A stretch of DNA of 64,000 bases, taken from an uncultured Alphaproteobacteria bacterium. Its GTDB lineage: Bacteria > Pseudomonadota > Alphaproteobacteria > HIMB59. How positions within the stretch are numbered: position 1 is the first letter of the stretch; every line of letters starts with the position of its first letter. Positions 18,811 to 27,618 of the stretch are shown here, piece by piece. The notes beneath the pieces are model-generated. The model did not search any database. It worked only from the letters and a program-made list of their open reading frames with translations, and was not told the origin of the DNA. The stretch lies in NCBI GenBank assembly GCA_902599405.1, contig CACKFO010000001.1:1-64000 (forward strand). The letters are read 5' to 3'. Made by a program: the position numbers and the translations under genes.

Positions 18811-19674
18811 TTATTCCCTCATCAAAACCTTCGTTAAAACTTTAACAATAATTGTCAAGCTTATGATCATGATAATAAGGTAAGTAAAAGATGCGGTTGC
18901 GGCGTACCCCATTTGGAATTCTCGAAGACCTTTTATAAAAATGAAAAAGCTTGATGTTTCCGTGGATGTACCTGGGCCTCCGCTGGTCAAAACAAAAACT
19001 GTATCCATAATTTTAGAAGCCTCAATAAGTCTTATTATTATAGCTCCTATAGATATGGGTGCCATCAGGGGAAAAGTGACATATATAAATTTTTTAAACG
19101 GGGAGGCGCCGTCAACAGCTGCAGCTAAAAAAGGTTCTTTAGGTAAACTTAAAAGTCCAGCCAACATCAATAGAAACATAAACGATGTCCACTGCCAAAC
19201 TTCTACTACAATAATGGAGACTTTTGCTAAACCAGGGCTAGATAACCATGGGGGTTGTACTCCAAAAATACTCAGAAAATCATTTAAAGGTCCTAAAGAT
19301 TCATGGAAAAAAGTTCTCCAAATAACAGTCATAATTACTGGAGTTGTCATCATAGGAATGAGAAACAAAACTCTAAAAAATCTTTTAAACTTGATGTCCT
19401 TCCAAACCATGTGGGCCAAAGCAAACCCAATTATATATTGAAGAAAAACCGTAGTTATTGCTAAAAAACTTAATCTAAAAAATGACTGCCAAAAACGAGG
19501 GTCATCAGTAAATAATCGAATATAATTTTTAAGACCTATAAAATCTAATCCAGGATTAAAACTATTCCATCCTGATAAACTTAACCTTACAGTAAAAATT
19601 ATTGGAAAAATTAGTATACCAATTAAAACTATTAAACCGGGAAGTAAAAATACATATTTATGTTTAAAGTTCAT
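18811..19674 (-). CDS. carbohydrate/polyol ABC transporter permease
   Basis: EAA motif region KEPFLAAAVDGASPFKKFIYVTFPLMAP. Confidence 0.85.
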   Translation of the reverse strand: MNFKHKYVFLLPGLIVLIGILIFPIIFTVRLSLSGWNSFNPGLDFIGLKNYIRLFTDDPRFWQSFFRLSFLAITTVFLQYIIGFALAHMVWKDIKFKRFFRVLFLIPMMTTPVIMTVIWRTFFHESLGPLNDFLSIFGVQPPWLSSPGLAKVSIIVVEVWQWTSFMFLLMLAGLLSLPKEPFLAAAVDGASPFKKFIYVTFPLMAPISIGAIIIRLIEASKIMDTVFVLTSGGPGTSTETSSFFIFIKGLREFQMGYAATASFTYLIIMIISLTIIVKVLTKVLMRE

Positions 19675-19709
19675 TCAGTAATAAATATTTTATAAAATTA
19701 ATCTTTGGG

Positions 19710-19737
19710 GTGATCGCTCAGTATTATGAGCGATCAC
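19710..19737 (-). other. perfect stem-loop between substrate-binding protein and permease genes
   Basis: gtgatcgctca-gtatta-tgagcgatcac, 11-bp perfect stem, 6-nt loop, no poly-U tail on the transcribed strand. Confidence 0.75.
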
Positions 19738-19759
19738 TAAGTTAAATCAAATTAATAAT

Positions 19760-21286
19760 TTATAATTCGTTATCTTCCATTTTGACACCAACAGCGTATG
19801 CATCTCTAACGTTATCAGCACCAACTCTATCGAGAATTGATACCCACTCTGCATAAACTTCGTCAAGTGCCTCTTGAGGAGATAACTGTCCTGCTAAAGC
19901 TTTTGCCGTTCCAGTTGCTAATGCACTGTTGAACTCAAAAGTACCAGGAACTCTTAATGGAAATACTCTGTTAGTGCTTTTTTCCATATCAGCAAGTGTG
20001 TCGACATATGATTGAGCAATATCTGAATCCCAACCAATTTGTGTCCAAACATCAGCTTTAAAGTCCTCTTCCATAAATGGGTTTACACCAAATCGACCAA
20101 TTCCGATATCTGCTTGGTGATTAGCGCCATTTGCAAAGAAGCAAAGATAATCAAAAGCGACATCTTTATTTTCTGACTTTCCTGCAACACCAACTGCCCA
20201 TCCCCATACGAAGAAAGGAGCTTGATTGTATCTTGCTTCCCAGGCACCCATCCCTCTGTTCCAAACTTTTTCGGCACCAGGAAGTTGTGCGGCACCTACT
20301 TGGTTTGCAATTGGACTATCTGGTTGCATTGCTGCTACAAAAGCATCGTCCCATGAGAAACTAAATAAGGTCTGGCCTCCACCAAAAGAGTTAATTTCAT
20401 CTCCTAGACCAAAGTTAATTCCTCCAGGTGGTACATAGTTAACTGCATCAACCCAATCTGTGAGAGCTTCAACAAATCCAGGGTTATTAATTAGTGGTTC
20501 CATAGTTTCTAAATCAAAGAAGAAACCTCCTGGGGTGCTCTCATTTTTGGCGTAAGCAACTGAACGAGAATAGAAAGCAGCATACATAAGGTCATCTTTT
20601 TTCATAACCTCAGCAGAACCATATTCTAGTTCTCCGTCACCATCCCAGTCCCAACCATTAAAGTAAGAAGCCATTTCTCCGTACTCTTTCCAAGTTGTTG
20701 GAACTTTTAATTCCTTACCTGTATCAGCTTTATACTTAGCTTGCATCTCAGGATTATCGATGACGTCTTTTCTATATTTTAAATAGTGTCTGTCACCATC
20801 AACAGGATACTGATACATAACACCGTCCCATGAAGCGATAGCCTTGTGTGAAGCTGATACACCATCCATTTGGTCCACATATTCTTGTGGCACAGGCGCT
20901 AAATATCTTTTCCAGTCATTGATAAAGTTTGAAAAACCAAAGACGATATCATATGGAGCCTGACCAGCTTGGAAAGGAACCATTGCCTTTGAGTAAAGGT
21001 CACCAGCAGGAGTATGTGTTACTTCTACTTTAGCACCTGTTAATTTTTCAAACTGCTCAGCGTGAAGAGCGGTTGGCTCTCCCATAACAGGGATAGCGTG
21101 TGTGTTTATAGTAAGTGTTCTTCCGCTATAGTCTTTTTGAGACATAGACTCATAGGAACACATTCCAGGAATGTCTCCTGTAGCAGCGATGTGTGGAAAT
21201 TGATCTCCCCACTTGTCTGCATGTGCAACTTGGCTGCCTATCAAGAGAACAGACGCCAAGGCGCTTATCAAAGTTTTAAGTTTCAT
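19760..21286 (-). CDS. ABC transporter extracellular substrate-binding protein
   Basis: Signal peptide MKLKTLISALASVLLIGSQVAHA; solute-binding fold features (TGAKVEVTHTPAGDLYSKAMVPFQAGQAPYDIVFG). Confidence 0.85.
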   Translation of the reverse strand: MKLKTLISALASVLLIGSQVAHADKWGDQFPHIAATGDIPGMCSYESMSQKDYSGRTLTINTHAIPVMGEPTALHAEQFEKLTGAKVEVTHTPAGDLYSKAMVPFQAGQAPYDIVFGFSNFINDWKRYLAPVPQEYVDQMDGVSASHKAIASWDGVMYQYPVDGDRHYLKYRKDVIDNPEMQAKYKADTGKELKVPTTWKEYGEMASYFNGWDWDGDGELEYGSAEVMKKDDLMYAAFYSRSVAYAKNESTPGGFFFDLETMEPLINNPGFVEALTDWVDAVNYVPPGGINFGLGDEINSFGGGQTLFSFSWDDAFVAAMQPDSPIANQVGAAQLPGAEKVWNRGMGAWEARYNQAPFFVWGWAVGVAGKSENKDVAFDYLCFFANGANHQADIGIGRFGVNPFMEEDFKADVWTQIGWDSDIAQSYVDTLADMEKSTNRVFPLRVPGTFEFNSALATGTAKALAGQLSPQEALDEVYAEWVSILDRVGADNVRDAYAVGVKMEDNEL

Positions 21287-21344
21287 ATATTTCCCTCCCT
21301 TAATACTTCGTTTTTGCTCAGAACTTAATCTGATAACAAACTTT

Positions 21345-22409
21345 TTATGGTACTAATACTGCTCTTCCTTTTACAAGACCGTTATTAAGATCATGCAGAG
21401 CTTTATTGGCTTCGCTAAGCTTGTACTCCTGCATGGATAACCTTACTAGGTCTTTATTAGCTAATTCCATTAACTCATAAAGTTCGGACCATGTACCAAT
21501 TAAATTTCCTATGATATTTCTCTCAGAAATAATCATATCAACGGATTTGATTTTAATATCTTCTCCGTAACCAACTATATAATAAGACCCAGTGTTTTTA
21601 GTCATACTAAGACCCATTGAAGTTGAACCTTTTTCTCCCACCATATCGATGACTGCCTCAGCACCAAGACCTTTGGTTAATTCCATAACTCTCTCTACTT
21701 CATTGCCATCAATTAAAACACCATGATCTCCACCAAGAGGCATAGCATGCTTAAGTGCAGTTTCAGATTTTTCTACAATAATTATATTCGCAGCACACAT
21801 TGCTTTTAAACATTGGATAGCTATGTGACCCAAACCACCAGCACCTATTACAACACAGTTCTCACCTGGTAAAAGATGTCTTGTTGCTTTTTTTGCAACA
21901 CGATATGCTGTTAAACCGGCATCAGAAAATGGTGCAACATCCTTAGGGGTTAATGTATTCGGAATCTTGATAAGATTTCTTACACTTGTTTTTAATAATT
22001 CAGAGTATCCACCTTCTTTAACATTTAATCCTGGAAAAATTCCGTTCTCGGCGTGAGTGTCTAGACCTTTTCTACAACTTAAACAAGTGCCATTAGTTCC
22101 AGAGATAATTGGATGGAGAATAACTGAGTCACCTTTTTTAAATCCCTCTACATCACTTCCAACTTCCTCAATCCATCCAGCGTTTTCGTGACCCATTACA
22201 CATGGTAAAAGTTTATCATCAGGGTCCTGAATATGTCTCCACTCACCTTCGATGACATGTAAATCTGTTCTGCAGACGCCTGCTGCTCCAATTTTAACAA
22301 TGACGTCAGATGCCTTTTCAAGTTTTGGGTTTGGAACTTCTTCTTCCTTTACCCAAACGTCCTGTTTCATCTCAGGGTCATAGCTATGTAATACTTGTGC
22401 TTTCATCAA
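21345..22409 (-). CDS. NAD(P)-dependent zinc alcohol dehydrogenase
   Basis: VCRTDLHVIEGEW, GHENAGWIEEVGSDVEGFKKGD, CVVIGAGGLGHIAIQ. Confidence 0.92.
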   Translation of the reverse strand: MMKAQVLHSYDPEMKQDVWVKEEEVPNPKLEKASDVIVKIGAAGVCRTDLHVIEGEWRHIQDPDDKLLPCVMGHENAGWIEEVGSDVEGFKKGDSVILHPIISGTNGTCLSCRKGLDTHAENGIFPGLNVKEGGYSELLKTSVRNLIKIPNTLTPKDVAPFSDAGLTAYRVAKKATRHLLPGENCVVIGAGGLGHIAIQCLKAMCAANIIIVEKSETALKHAMPLGGDHGVLIDGNEVERVMELTKGLGAEAVIDMVGEKGSTSMGLSMTKNTGSYYIVGYGEDIKIKSVDMIISERNIIGNLIGTWSELYELMELANKDLVRLSMQEYKLSEANKALHDLNNGLVKGRAVLVP

Positions 22410-22506
22410 TTCCTCCCAAAAATTACATTCATTTAACTATAAAAAGTCCACAGATCCAATGTTCAAAATTGATGCATACTCTTGTTTAAAAGAAAAAAAT
22501 CAAAAA

Positions 22507-22527
22507 ATTGTCCATTTTTTGAACAAT
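22507..22527. promoter_or_regulatory. inverted repeat attgtcca-N5-tgaacaat between divergent ADH and GAF/HTH regulator genes
   Basis: 7 of 8 matching arm positions in the intergenic region. Confidence 0.4.
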
Positions 22528-22570
22528 CTTAGAAGTTGTAATAATTTTATGAAATTGCTAATTTTCAAAA

Positions 22571-23665
22571 ATGCAATCTTACAGACAGTTAATTGAAAGA
22601 ACTCGTCTTTTGGAAAAGGATAGAAACATATCCTTAAATTTTACAGATAAAAAAATTGTTGATAGTTGGATTAGGTGTTTTGAAAATGGTTTAAGTCCTG
22701 AGAGAAATTCTATTGAAAGTGTTATAAGTGCATCAAAATTAAATGAACTCCAAGATGAGTATAACGATATCAGAGGTTTTATTTTACCAGAATTAGAACT
22801 TCTTCATTCCCAAATTGCTGGAACAAACTTTATGGTTGCTTTTGCGAACAACGATGGAGTTGTTCTCGACACACTTTATGATAATGAATTTTATAATAGT
22901 AAAGCAAGAAAGGTTGTTATACCTGGTTCAGTTTGGAAAGAAGAGTATAGAGGAACGAATGGGTTAGGATTAACACTTAAAACAAAGTCTGCTTCAATAG
23001 TTGCTGGAGGTGAGCATTTTTTTAATGAACATTGTCACCTCTCCTGTTTTGCAAGTCCAATTTTTGACCATAACCAAAATATTGTTGGTATAATAGACGC
23101 TTCAACTGACACATCATCAAGACAAGATCATACTTTGGCTCTAGTTAAACTATCTGCAAAATCTGTAGAACAGAAATTATTTTTGAATTCATTTCAGCAC
23201 ACTAACATTTACTCTTTTCACCCAAGAAGCGAATACCTGAATACAAACAGTATAGGTTTGATTGCTATTAATGATGATGGAGAAATAGAAGGAGTAAATT
23301 CTAACGCAAGAGTTATGCTAAGTGGTATTTTTAAAGATACAACAAATGATTTTTTTAATATCTTTACTACTCCATATCATAAAATTGCATATGATTTAAA
23401 TTTAGATAAAGTTTTAAAAGTAAAAGATTGGTTGGGCTCAAGTCTTTTTATTAAGTTATTTCAAAGGCAAGTATTTAATTCTAATAGGGTAAATAATAAT
23501 TTAAAACAGCCATATAAGCCTTGTGTTAATTGCGAAGGATCTGCAATTAAAGAAAAGCAGTGTATCCTTATTCAAAAAACATATAAGCAAACTGGCGAAA
23601 AAGTTAGCAGTGTTTCAAGAACTTTAAATATCTCGAGAACGACTGTTTATAAGCATTTATCTTAG
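22571..23665 (+). CDS. GAF-domain regulator with C-terminal Fis-type HTH (AcoR-like) lacking the AAA+ sigma-54 activation domain
   Basis: AcoR-like N-term (SWIRCFENGLSPER, GTNGLGLTLKTKSASIVAGGEHFFNEHCHLSCFASPIFDHNQNIVGIIDAS) and C-term HTH VSSVSRTLNISRTTVYKHL; no Walker A, no GAFTGA. Confidence 0.82.
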   Translation: MQSYRQLIERTRLLEKDRNISLNFTDKKIVDSWIRCFENGLSPERNSIESVISASKLNELQDEYNDIRGFILPELELLHSQIAGTNFMVAFANNDGVVLDTLYDNEFYNSKARKVVIPGSVWKEEYRGTNGLGLTLKTKSASIVAGGEHFFNEHCHLSCFASPIFDHNQNIVGIIDASTDTSSRQDHTLALVKLSAKSVEQKLFLNSFQHTNIYSFHPRSEYLNTNSIGLIAINDDGEIEGVNSNARVMLSGIFKDTTNDFFNIFTTPYHKIAYDLNLDKVLKVKDWLGSSLFIKLFQRQVFNSNRVNNNLKQPYKPCVNCEGSAIKEKQCILIQKTYKQTGEKVSSVSRTLNISRTTVYKHLS

Positions 23666-24700
23666 TTATTTTACGCCAAGTTTTTTTTGTAAGTCACTAG
23701 AAGAGGTAGTGTACCTAAACACGTATTTCTTATCACTATGACAGTATTCAAACATTTTTTTTGCTGCAAGAGCTGCTTCATGAAAGCCACTTAAAATTAA
23801 CTTTAATTTACCAGGATAAATACAAATATCTCCAACAGCAAAAACTCTTGGAACAGAAGTTTCAAAATTCTCCGTATTCACTGATATTAAATTTTTTTCT
23901 AAATTTAAGCCCCAATCTGCTATTGGGCCCAACTCTATTTTTAATCCAAAAAACGGAAAAATAGCGTCAATATCACTTAATGTTGTCTCATCATCAAGTG
24001 TCACTGTGACTTTACCGTTATCATTTTTTTCAACCTTTTTTAAACTTCCCATATTGAAGTTTACATCGCCTTTATCAACTAAAGACATAACTTTATTTAC
24101 AGAGTCTTGAACTCCTTTAAATTCTTTTCTTCTGTGGACCAAAGAAACTTTTTTGGCTATTCCTTGAAATCCCATAACATAATCAAGCGCAGAGTCACCA
24201 CCGCCGATTATTAAAATATTCTTATCTTGAAAATCAGATCTTTTTTTAACAGAGTAAAAAATATTTTTATTTTCTAGCTCCTGAGAGCCCTCTGCAGGAA
24301 GTTTTCTTGGAACAAAACTACCAGCCCCCGCTGCAATCACAAGAGACTTGCATTTAATGGATGTGCCCTTATCGGTTTCAACTAAAATATCATTATCATT
24401 TAAAGATATTTTAGAGGTTAATTGATTGAGATGATATGAAGGATTGAAAGGCTCAGCTTGTTTCATTAAATCATCGGTTAGTTCTTGGCCGGTAATAGCA
24501 GGCCTGCTTGGAATATCATATAAATTTTTATCAGGATATAATTCTGCGCACTGCCCTCCTATTTTATCAAGGTTGTCGATTAAATGAGCCTTCATATCTA
24601 AAAGACCCAATTCAAAGACTTGAAACAGACCACATGGACCAGCACCGATAATTACAACGTCTGTTTCGTGGCTTCCACCTGATTTAATAATATTGGTCAT
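23666..24700 (-). CDS. ferredoxin/flavodoxin--NADP+ reductase, thioredoxin-reductase-like type
   Basis: VVIIGAGPCGLFQVFELGLLDMKAHLIDNLDKIGGQCAELYPDKNLYDIPS; second Rossmann NILIIGGGDSALD; no CxxC redox pair. Confidence 0.9.
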   Translation of the reverse strand: MTNIIKSGGSHETDVVIIGAGPCGLFQVFELGLLDMKAHLIDNLDKIGGQCAELYPDKNLYDIPSRPAITGQELTDDLMKQAEPFNPSYHLNQLTSKISLNDNDILVETDKGTSIKCKSLVIAAGAGSFVPRKLPAEGSQELENKNIFYSVKKRSDFQDKNILIIGGGDSALDYVMGFQGIAKKVSLVHRRKEFKGVQDSVNKVMSLVDKGDVNFNMGSLKKVEKNDNGKVTVTLDDETTLSDIDAIFPFFGLKIELGPIADWGLNLEKNLISVNTENFETSVPRVFAVGDICIYPGKLKLILSGFHEAALAAKKMFEYCHSDKKYVFRYTTSSSDLQKKLGVK

Positions 24701-24735
24701 GTCTTATTATTATAATAAATGTTACTTGAGTTAGA

Positions 24736-24828
24736 TTATTTGTTTCTTTTGTAAATATCAAAAACCATTATCGCTATTGCTAAAACTGCGCCAAATATAC
24801 CCAATAAAAGCGAGGTTTCTAAAGTCAT
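24736..24828 (-). CDS. 30-aa single-TM small protein (not in supplied ORF track)
   Basis: Manual translation: MTLETSLLLGIFGAVLAIAIMVFDIYKRNK*. Confidence 0.4.
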   Translation of the reverse strand: MTLETSLLLGIFGAVLAIAIMVFDIYKRNK

Positions 24829-24904
24829 ATTTATGATCTAACAAATTAACTCTATTATGGTAATCAATGCATTTCTAGTTTAAAAAAAAACTAGGAGAAA
24901 TAAG

Positions 24905-26017
24905 GTGGGGGCAAAAAAGTCAGATTTTTTTGATTCAAGAGATAAATATTTATCATTTGTAAATTCTACCAACGAAAAAAGTCGAATAGCTTTTCAATTA
25001 GCGAAGTATTTAAAAAATTCTAAAATTACTGAAGATGCATTTAGAATTTTTGATGCTGGGACAGGAGATGGCTCAGTCATCTGCACATTGCTATCGGCTG
25101 TTCATGACAAATTTCCTGAAGATCCAATTATAGTTGTTGGAAAAGAAATTAGTATCGATGATATTAACAGTCTTCTGAATTATCTTGGTTATAGATTTTT
25201 TGAACATAAGAATTTAGTTTTCTGTATAACTAATGCATCTTACAGAGAAATTAATGATAATCGTTTCACAGATTGTAAGTTAATAAAAAAAGAATTAGTT
25301 GGAAATTCAAGTTTTAGTTTCAATCAGCAACTCATGAATATGGGTGAGGTTATAAGAAAAAATTGGGATATAAAAGAAGATACTTCTTCAACCATATTGA
25401 GACCGAGGCAAAAGACACTGATGGTTATTTACAGGAGGGATCAAAAAATTGCATTAAAGCATTTGATACCAAGTAAGTTAGAGAGTATTCCAAAGTTTTA
25501 CGACTATATAATTGCATCTCAAGCTTTCAGGCTAAGGTCTCCTTACGACAGAACACTTAAGCTAGTACTTATTCCATTATTAAAAATGTTAGATGTAAAA
25601 GGTCAGCTATTTTTTATTTATTCATCCGGAAATGATTTTTCAAAAAAGCTTCTCAAATTATTCTTTCCAAAGATTAATCCCTATCAATTTAGTGATCCCA
25701 AAAAATTTGTAGAAAGCCTGAATAAAAAAATACCTCATTTTAGAAAAAAATTTAAAGTATCCATATCTTCATTTTTATTTTCATTTATAAACCTATCGTT
25801 ATCCTCTAAGAAAAAATTTTCACCGATGAACTCTCTTGGATTATGGAATGCTATCACCTATGTTGGTCAAATATCCGAAAATGAACAAAAAAGTATTAAA
25901 ATAAGTATTAATTTCCTTGATAAAATTAGCAATAGTGCAAAAAAACTTAAATTGCAATTTAGTGATAATCTTTTAAGGTTTGAAAAGAATAATTTTAAAA
26001 GTCATTTGGATGAGTAA
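24905..26017 (+). CDS. class I SAM-dependent methyltransferase-like protein
   Basis: FRIFDAGTGDGSVICTLL resembles motif I; GTG start; overlaps the next gene by 8 bp. Confidence 0.6.
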   Translation: MGAKKSDFFDSRDKYLSFVNSTNEKSRIAFQLAKYLKNSKITEDAFRIFDAGTGDGSVICTLLSAVHDKFPEDPIIVVGKEISIDDINSLLNYLGYRFFEHKNLVFCITNASYREINDNRFTDCKLIKKELVGNSSFSFNQQLMNMGEVIRKNWDIKEDTSSTILRPRQKTLMVIYRRDQKIALKHLIPSKLESIPKFYDYIIASQAFRLRSPYDRTLKLVLIPLLKMLDVKGQLFFIYSSGNDFSKKLLKLFFPKINPYQFSDPKKFVESLNKKIPHFRKKFKVSISSFLFSFINLSLSSKKKFSPMNSLGLWNAITYVGQISENEQKSIKISINFLDKISNSAKKLKLQFSDNLLRFEKNNFKSHLDE

Positions 26018-27296
26018 TTTTACAAGTAAATTTGCAGACCGTAAAATTGGCCCAAAGTTTTTCGAAACAATTAACCAAAATTTTGAAAATCAAGTTTATA
26101 AACCTAGGCTCTACGAAGAAAAAATAGACTTCGACCGTTTACGTATGTATCGACTCAATAGAGTTTTAGAGCAACTACGATTAAATAATGTTGGTGCTTG
26201 CATATTATTTGATCCGATCAATATAAGGTATGCAACCGACAGTAGAAATATGAGTTTATTTACAATGCATGAACTCGTGCGATTCGTATTTATTTCTGCA
26301 GAGGGAAAAGTAATACTATTTGATTATCCAAAGAGCGAGCATCTCTCAGAACATTTATGCACGATTGATGATATTCGAGCAGTTGATAGTTGGGATTTTT
26401 TTTCAGCAAATAATTTTGTTGATAAAAATGCAAAAAAATGGGCTGGCACTGTTCAAGATTTAATGAGAGAGCATTCACCTGATAATAATTGTCTTGCAAT
26501 AGATGTTTCCGATCCAGTTGGAATACAAATGTTACTTAAACAGTTTAATGTTAAACTAGTGAACGCCCAAAAGTATATTGAGCTTGCAAGATCTATTAAA
26601 TCTGATGATGAGTTAATTTGCATGAAAGCTTCTATTGAGACTGCTGAAAAAGGAATGTGGCTAATGAGAGACAAACTTCAGGCAGGTATGACAGAAGAAG
26701 AACTTTGGTCATACATGCATAAAGTCAATATTGAAAATGGTGGGGAATGGTTTGAGACTCGTCTTTTAGTATCTGGACCACGAACAAATCCTTGGCTTCA
26801 AGAATGCAGTAACAGAGTCATTGAGTCTGGAGATTTAGTTGCTTTTGACACAGATATGGTTGGACCATACGGTTACTGTGCTGATATCTCTCGAACCTTT
26901 GTTGAGGGCAATCGTCTAAATGATGAACAAAAAAGGCTCTACTCAATGTCTTTAGAGCATATTAATCATAACAAATCTCTGATTAAAGCTGGTTTAAATT
27001 TTAGAGAATTTGCAGAAAAATCCTGGAAATTGCCTGATAATTGCTACGATAATCATTATCCATGCATTATTCATGGTGTCGGTCTTTGTGATGAATGGCC
27101 ACTTGTTGCTTACCCAAATAGAGATTTTAGCAACGCGGATTACTCAGCCAATTTTGAGGAAAATATGACTATCTGTGTAGAGAGTTATATTGGTGAAGTT
27201 GGCGGCAAAGAAGGAATTAAACTCGAGGATCAGTTCGTTGTAACCAAAGATGGCTTGAAGCAACTAAGTTCATTTCCTTATGAGATAGATATCTAA
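26010..27296 (+). CDS. dddP: DddP-like M24-family protein (putative DMSP lyase)
   Basis: VAFDTDMVGPYGYCADISRTF, HYPCIIHGVGLCDEWP, CVESYIGEVGGKEGIKLEDQ carry the metal ligands and the DddP-type Y-x5-H and D-E-W positions; start set at ATG overlapping methyltransferase stop. Confidence 0.75.
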   Translation: MSNFTSKFADRKIGPKFFETINQNFENQVYKPRLYEEKIDFDRLRMYRLNRVLEQLRLNNVGACILFDPINIRYATDSRNMSLFTMHELVRFVFISAEGKVILFDYPKSEHLSEHLCTIDDIRAVDSWDFFSANNFVDKNAKKWAGTVQDLMREHSPDNNCLAIDVSDPVGIQMLLKQFNVKLVNAQKYIELARSIKSDDELICMKASIETAEKGMWLMRDKLQAGMTEEELWSYMHKVNIENGGEWFETRLLVSGPRTNPWLQECSNRVIESGDLVAFDTDMVGPYGYCADISRTFVEGNRLNDEQKRLYSMSLEHINHNKSLIKAGLNFREFAEKSWKLPDNCYDNHYPCIIHGVGLCDEWPLVAYPNRDFSNADYSANFEENMTICVESYIGEVGGKEGIKLEDQFVVTKDGLKQLSSFPYEIDI

Positions 27297-27297
27297 A

Positions 27298-27618
27298 CTG
27301 ATTGGATATTTTTATTTAGCTGCAGCGGTCTTCTTCGGGATACTTTCAAATAATTTTGCAAAAATATCAAATGGATACGAGAAATTCATACCAACCTCAC
27401 TAAGTGCTATTTCCATAGTAATCGCGGTCTTTTTTATTTCTAAGGTAATGAAGTTTTTACCAATGGGAATTGCCTATGCCTCTTATGCTGGTTTAGTGAT
27501 TTTTGGAACGTTCATATTAAGTATAATTAAGTTTGGTCAGAGTCCAAACTTATTTGGAGTTCTTGGTTGTGGGCTGATTATACTTGGTATTGTTATGGTA
27601 AACGCTCTGGGTAAATAA
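27298..27618 (+). CDS. small multidrug resistance (SMR/EmrE-like) family transporter with non-canonical start (not in supplied ORF track)
   Basis: Manual translation from CTG: LIGYFYLAAAVFFGILSNNFAKISNGYEKFIPTSLSAISIVIAVFFISKVMKFLPMGIAYASYAGLVIFGTFILSIIKFGQSPNLFGVLGCGLIILGIVMVNALGK*; four TM segments, PMGIAYASYAGL motif. Confidence 0.7.
   Translation: MIGYFYLAAAVFFGILSNNFAKISNGYEKFIPTSLSAISIVIAVFFISKVMKFLPMGIAYASYAGLVIFGTFILSIIKFGQSPNLFGVLGCGLIILGIVMVNALGK

Noticed and set aside
18941-19441. 166-aa plus-strand ORF antisense to an ABC permease
   Set aside because: Shadow ORF opposite a recognisable permease.
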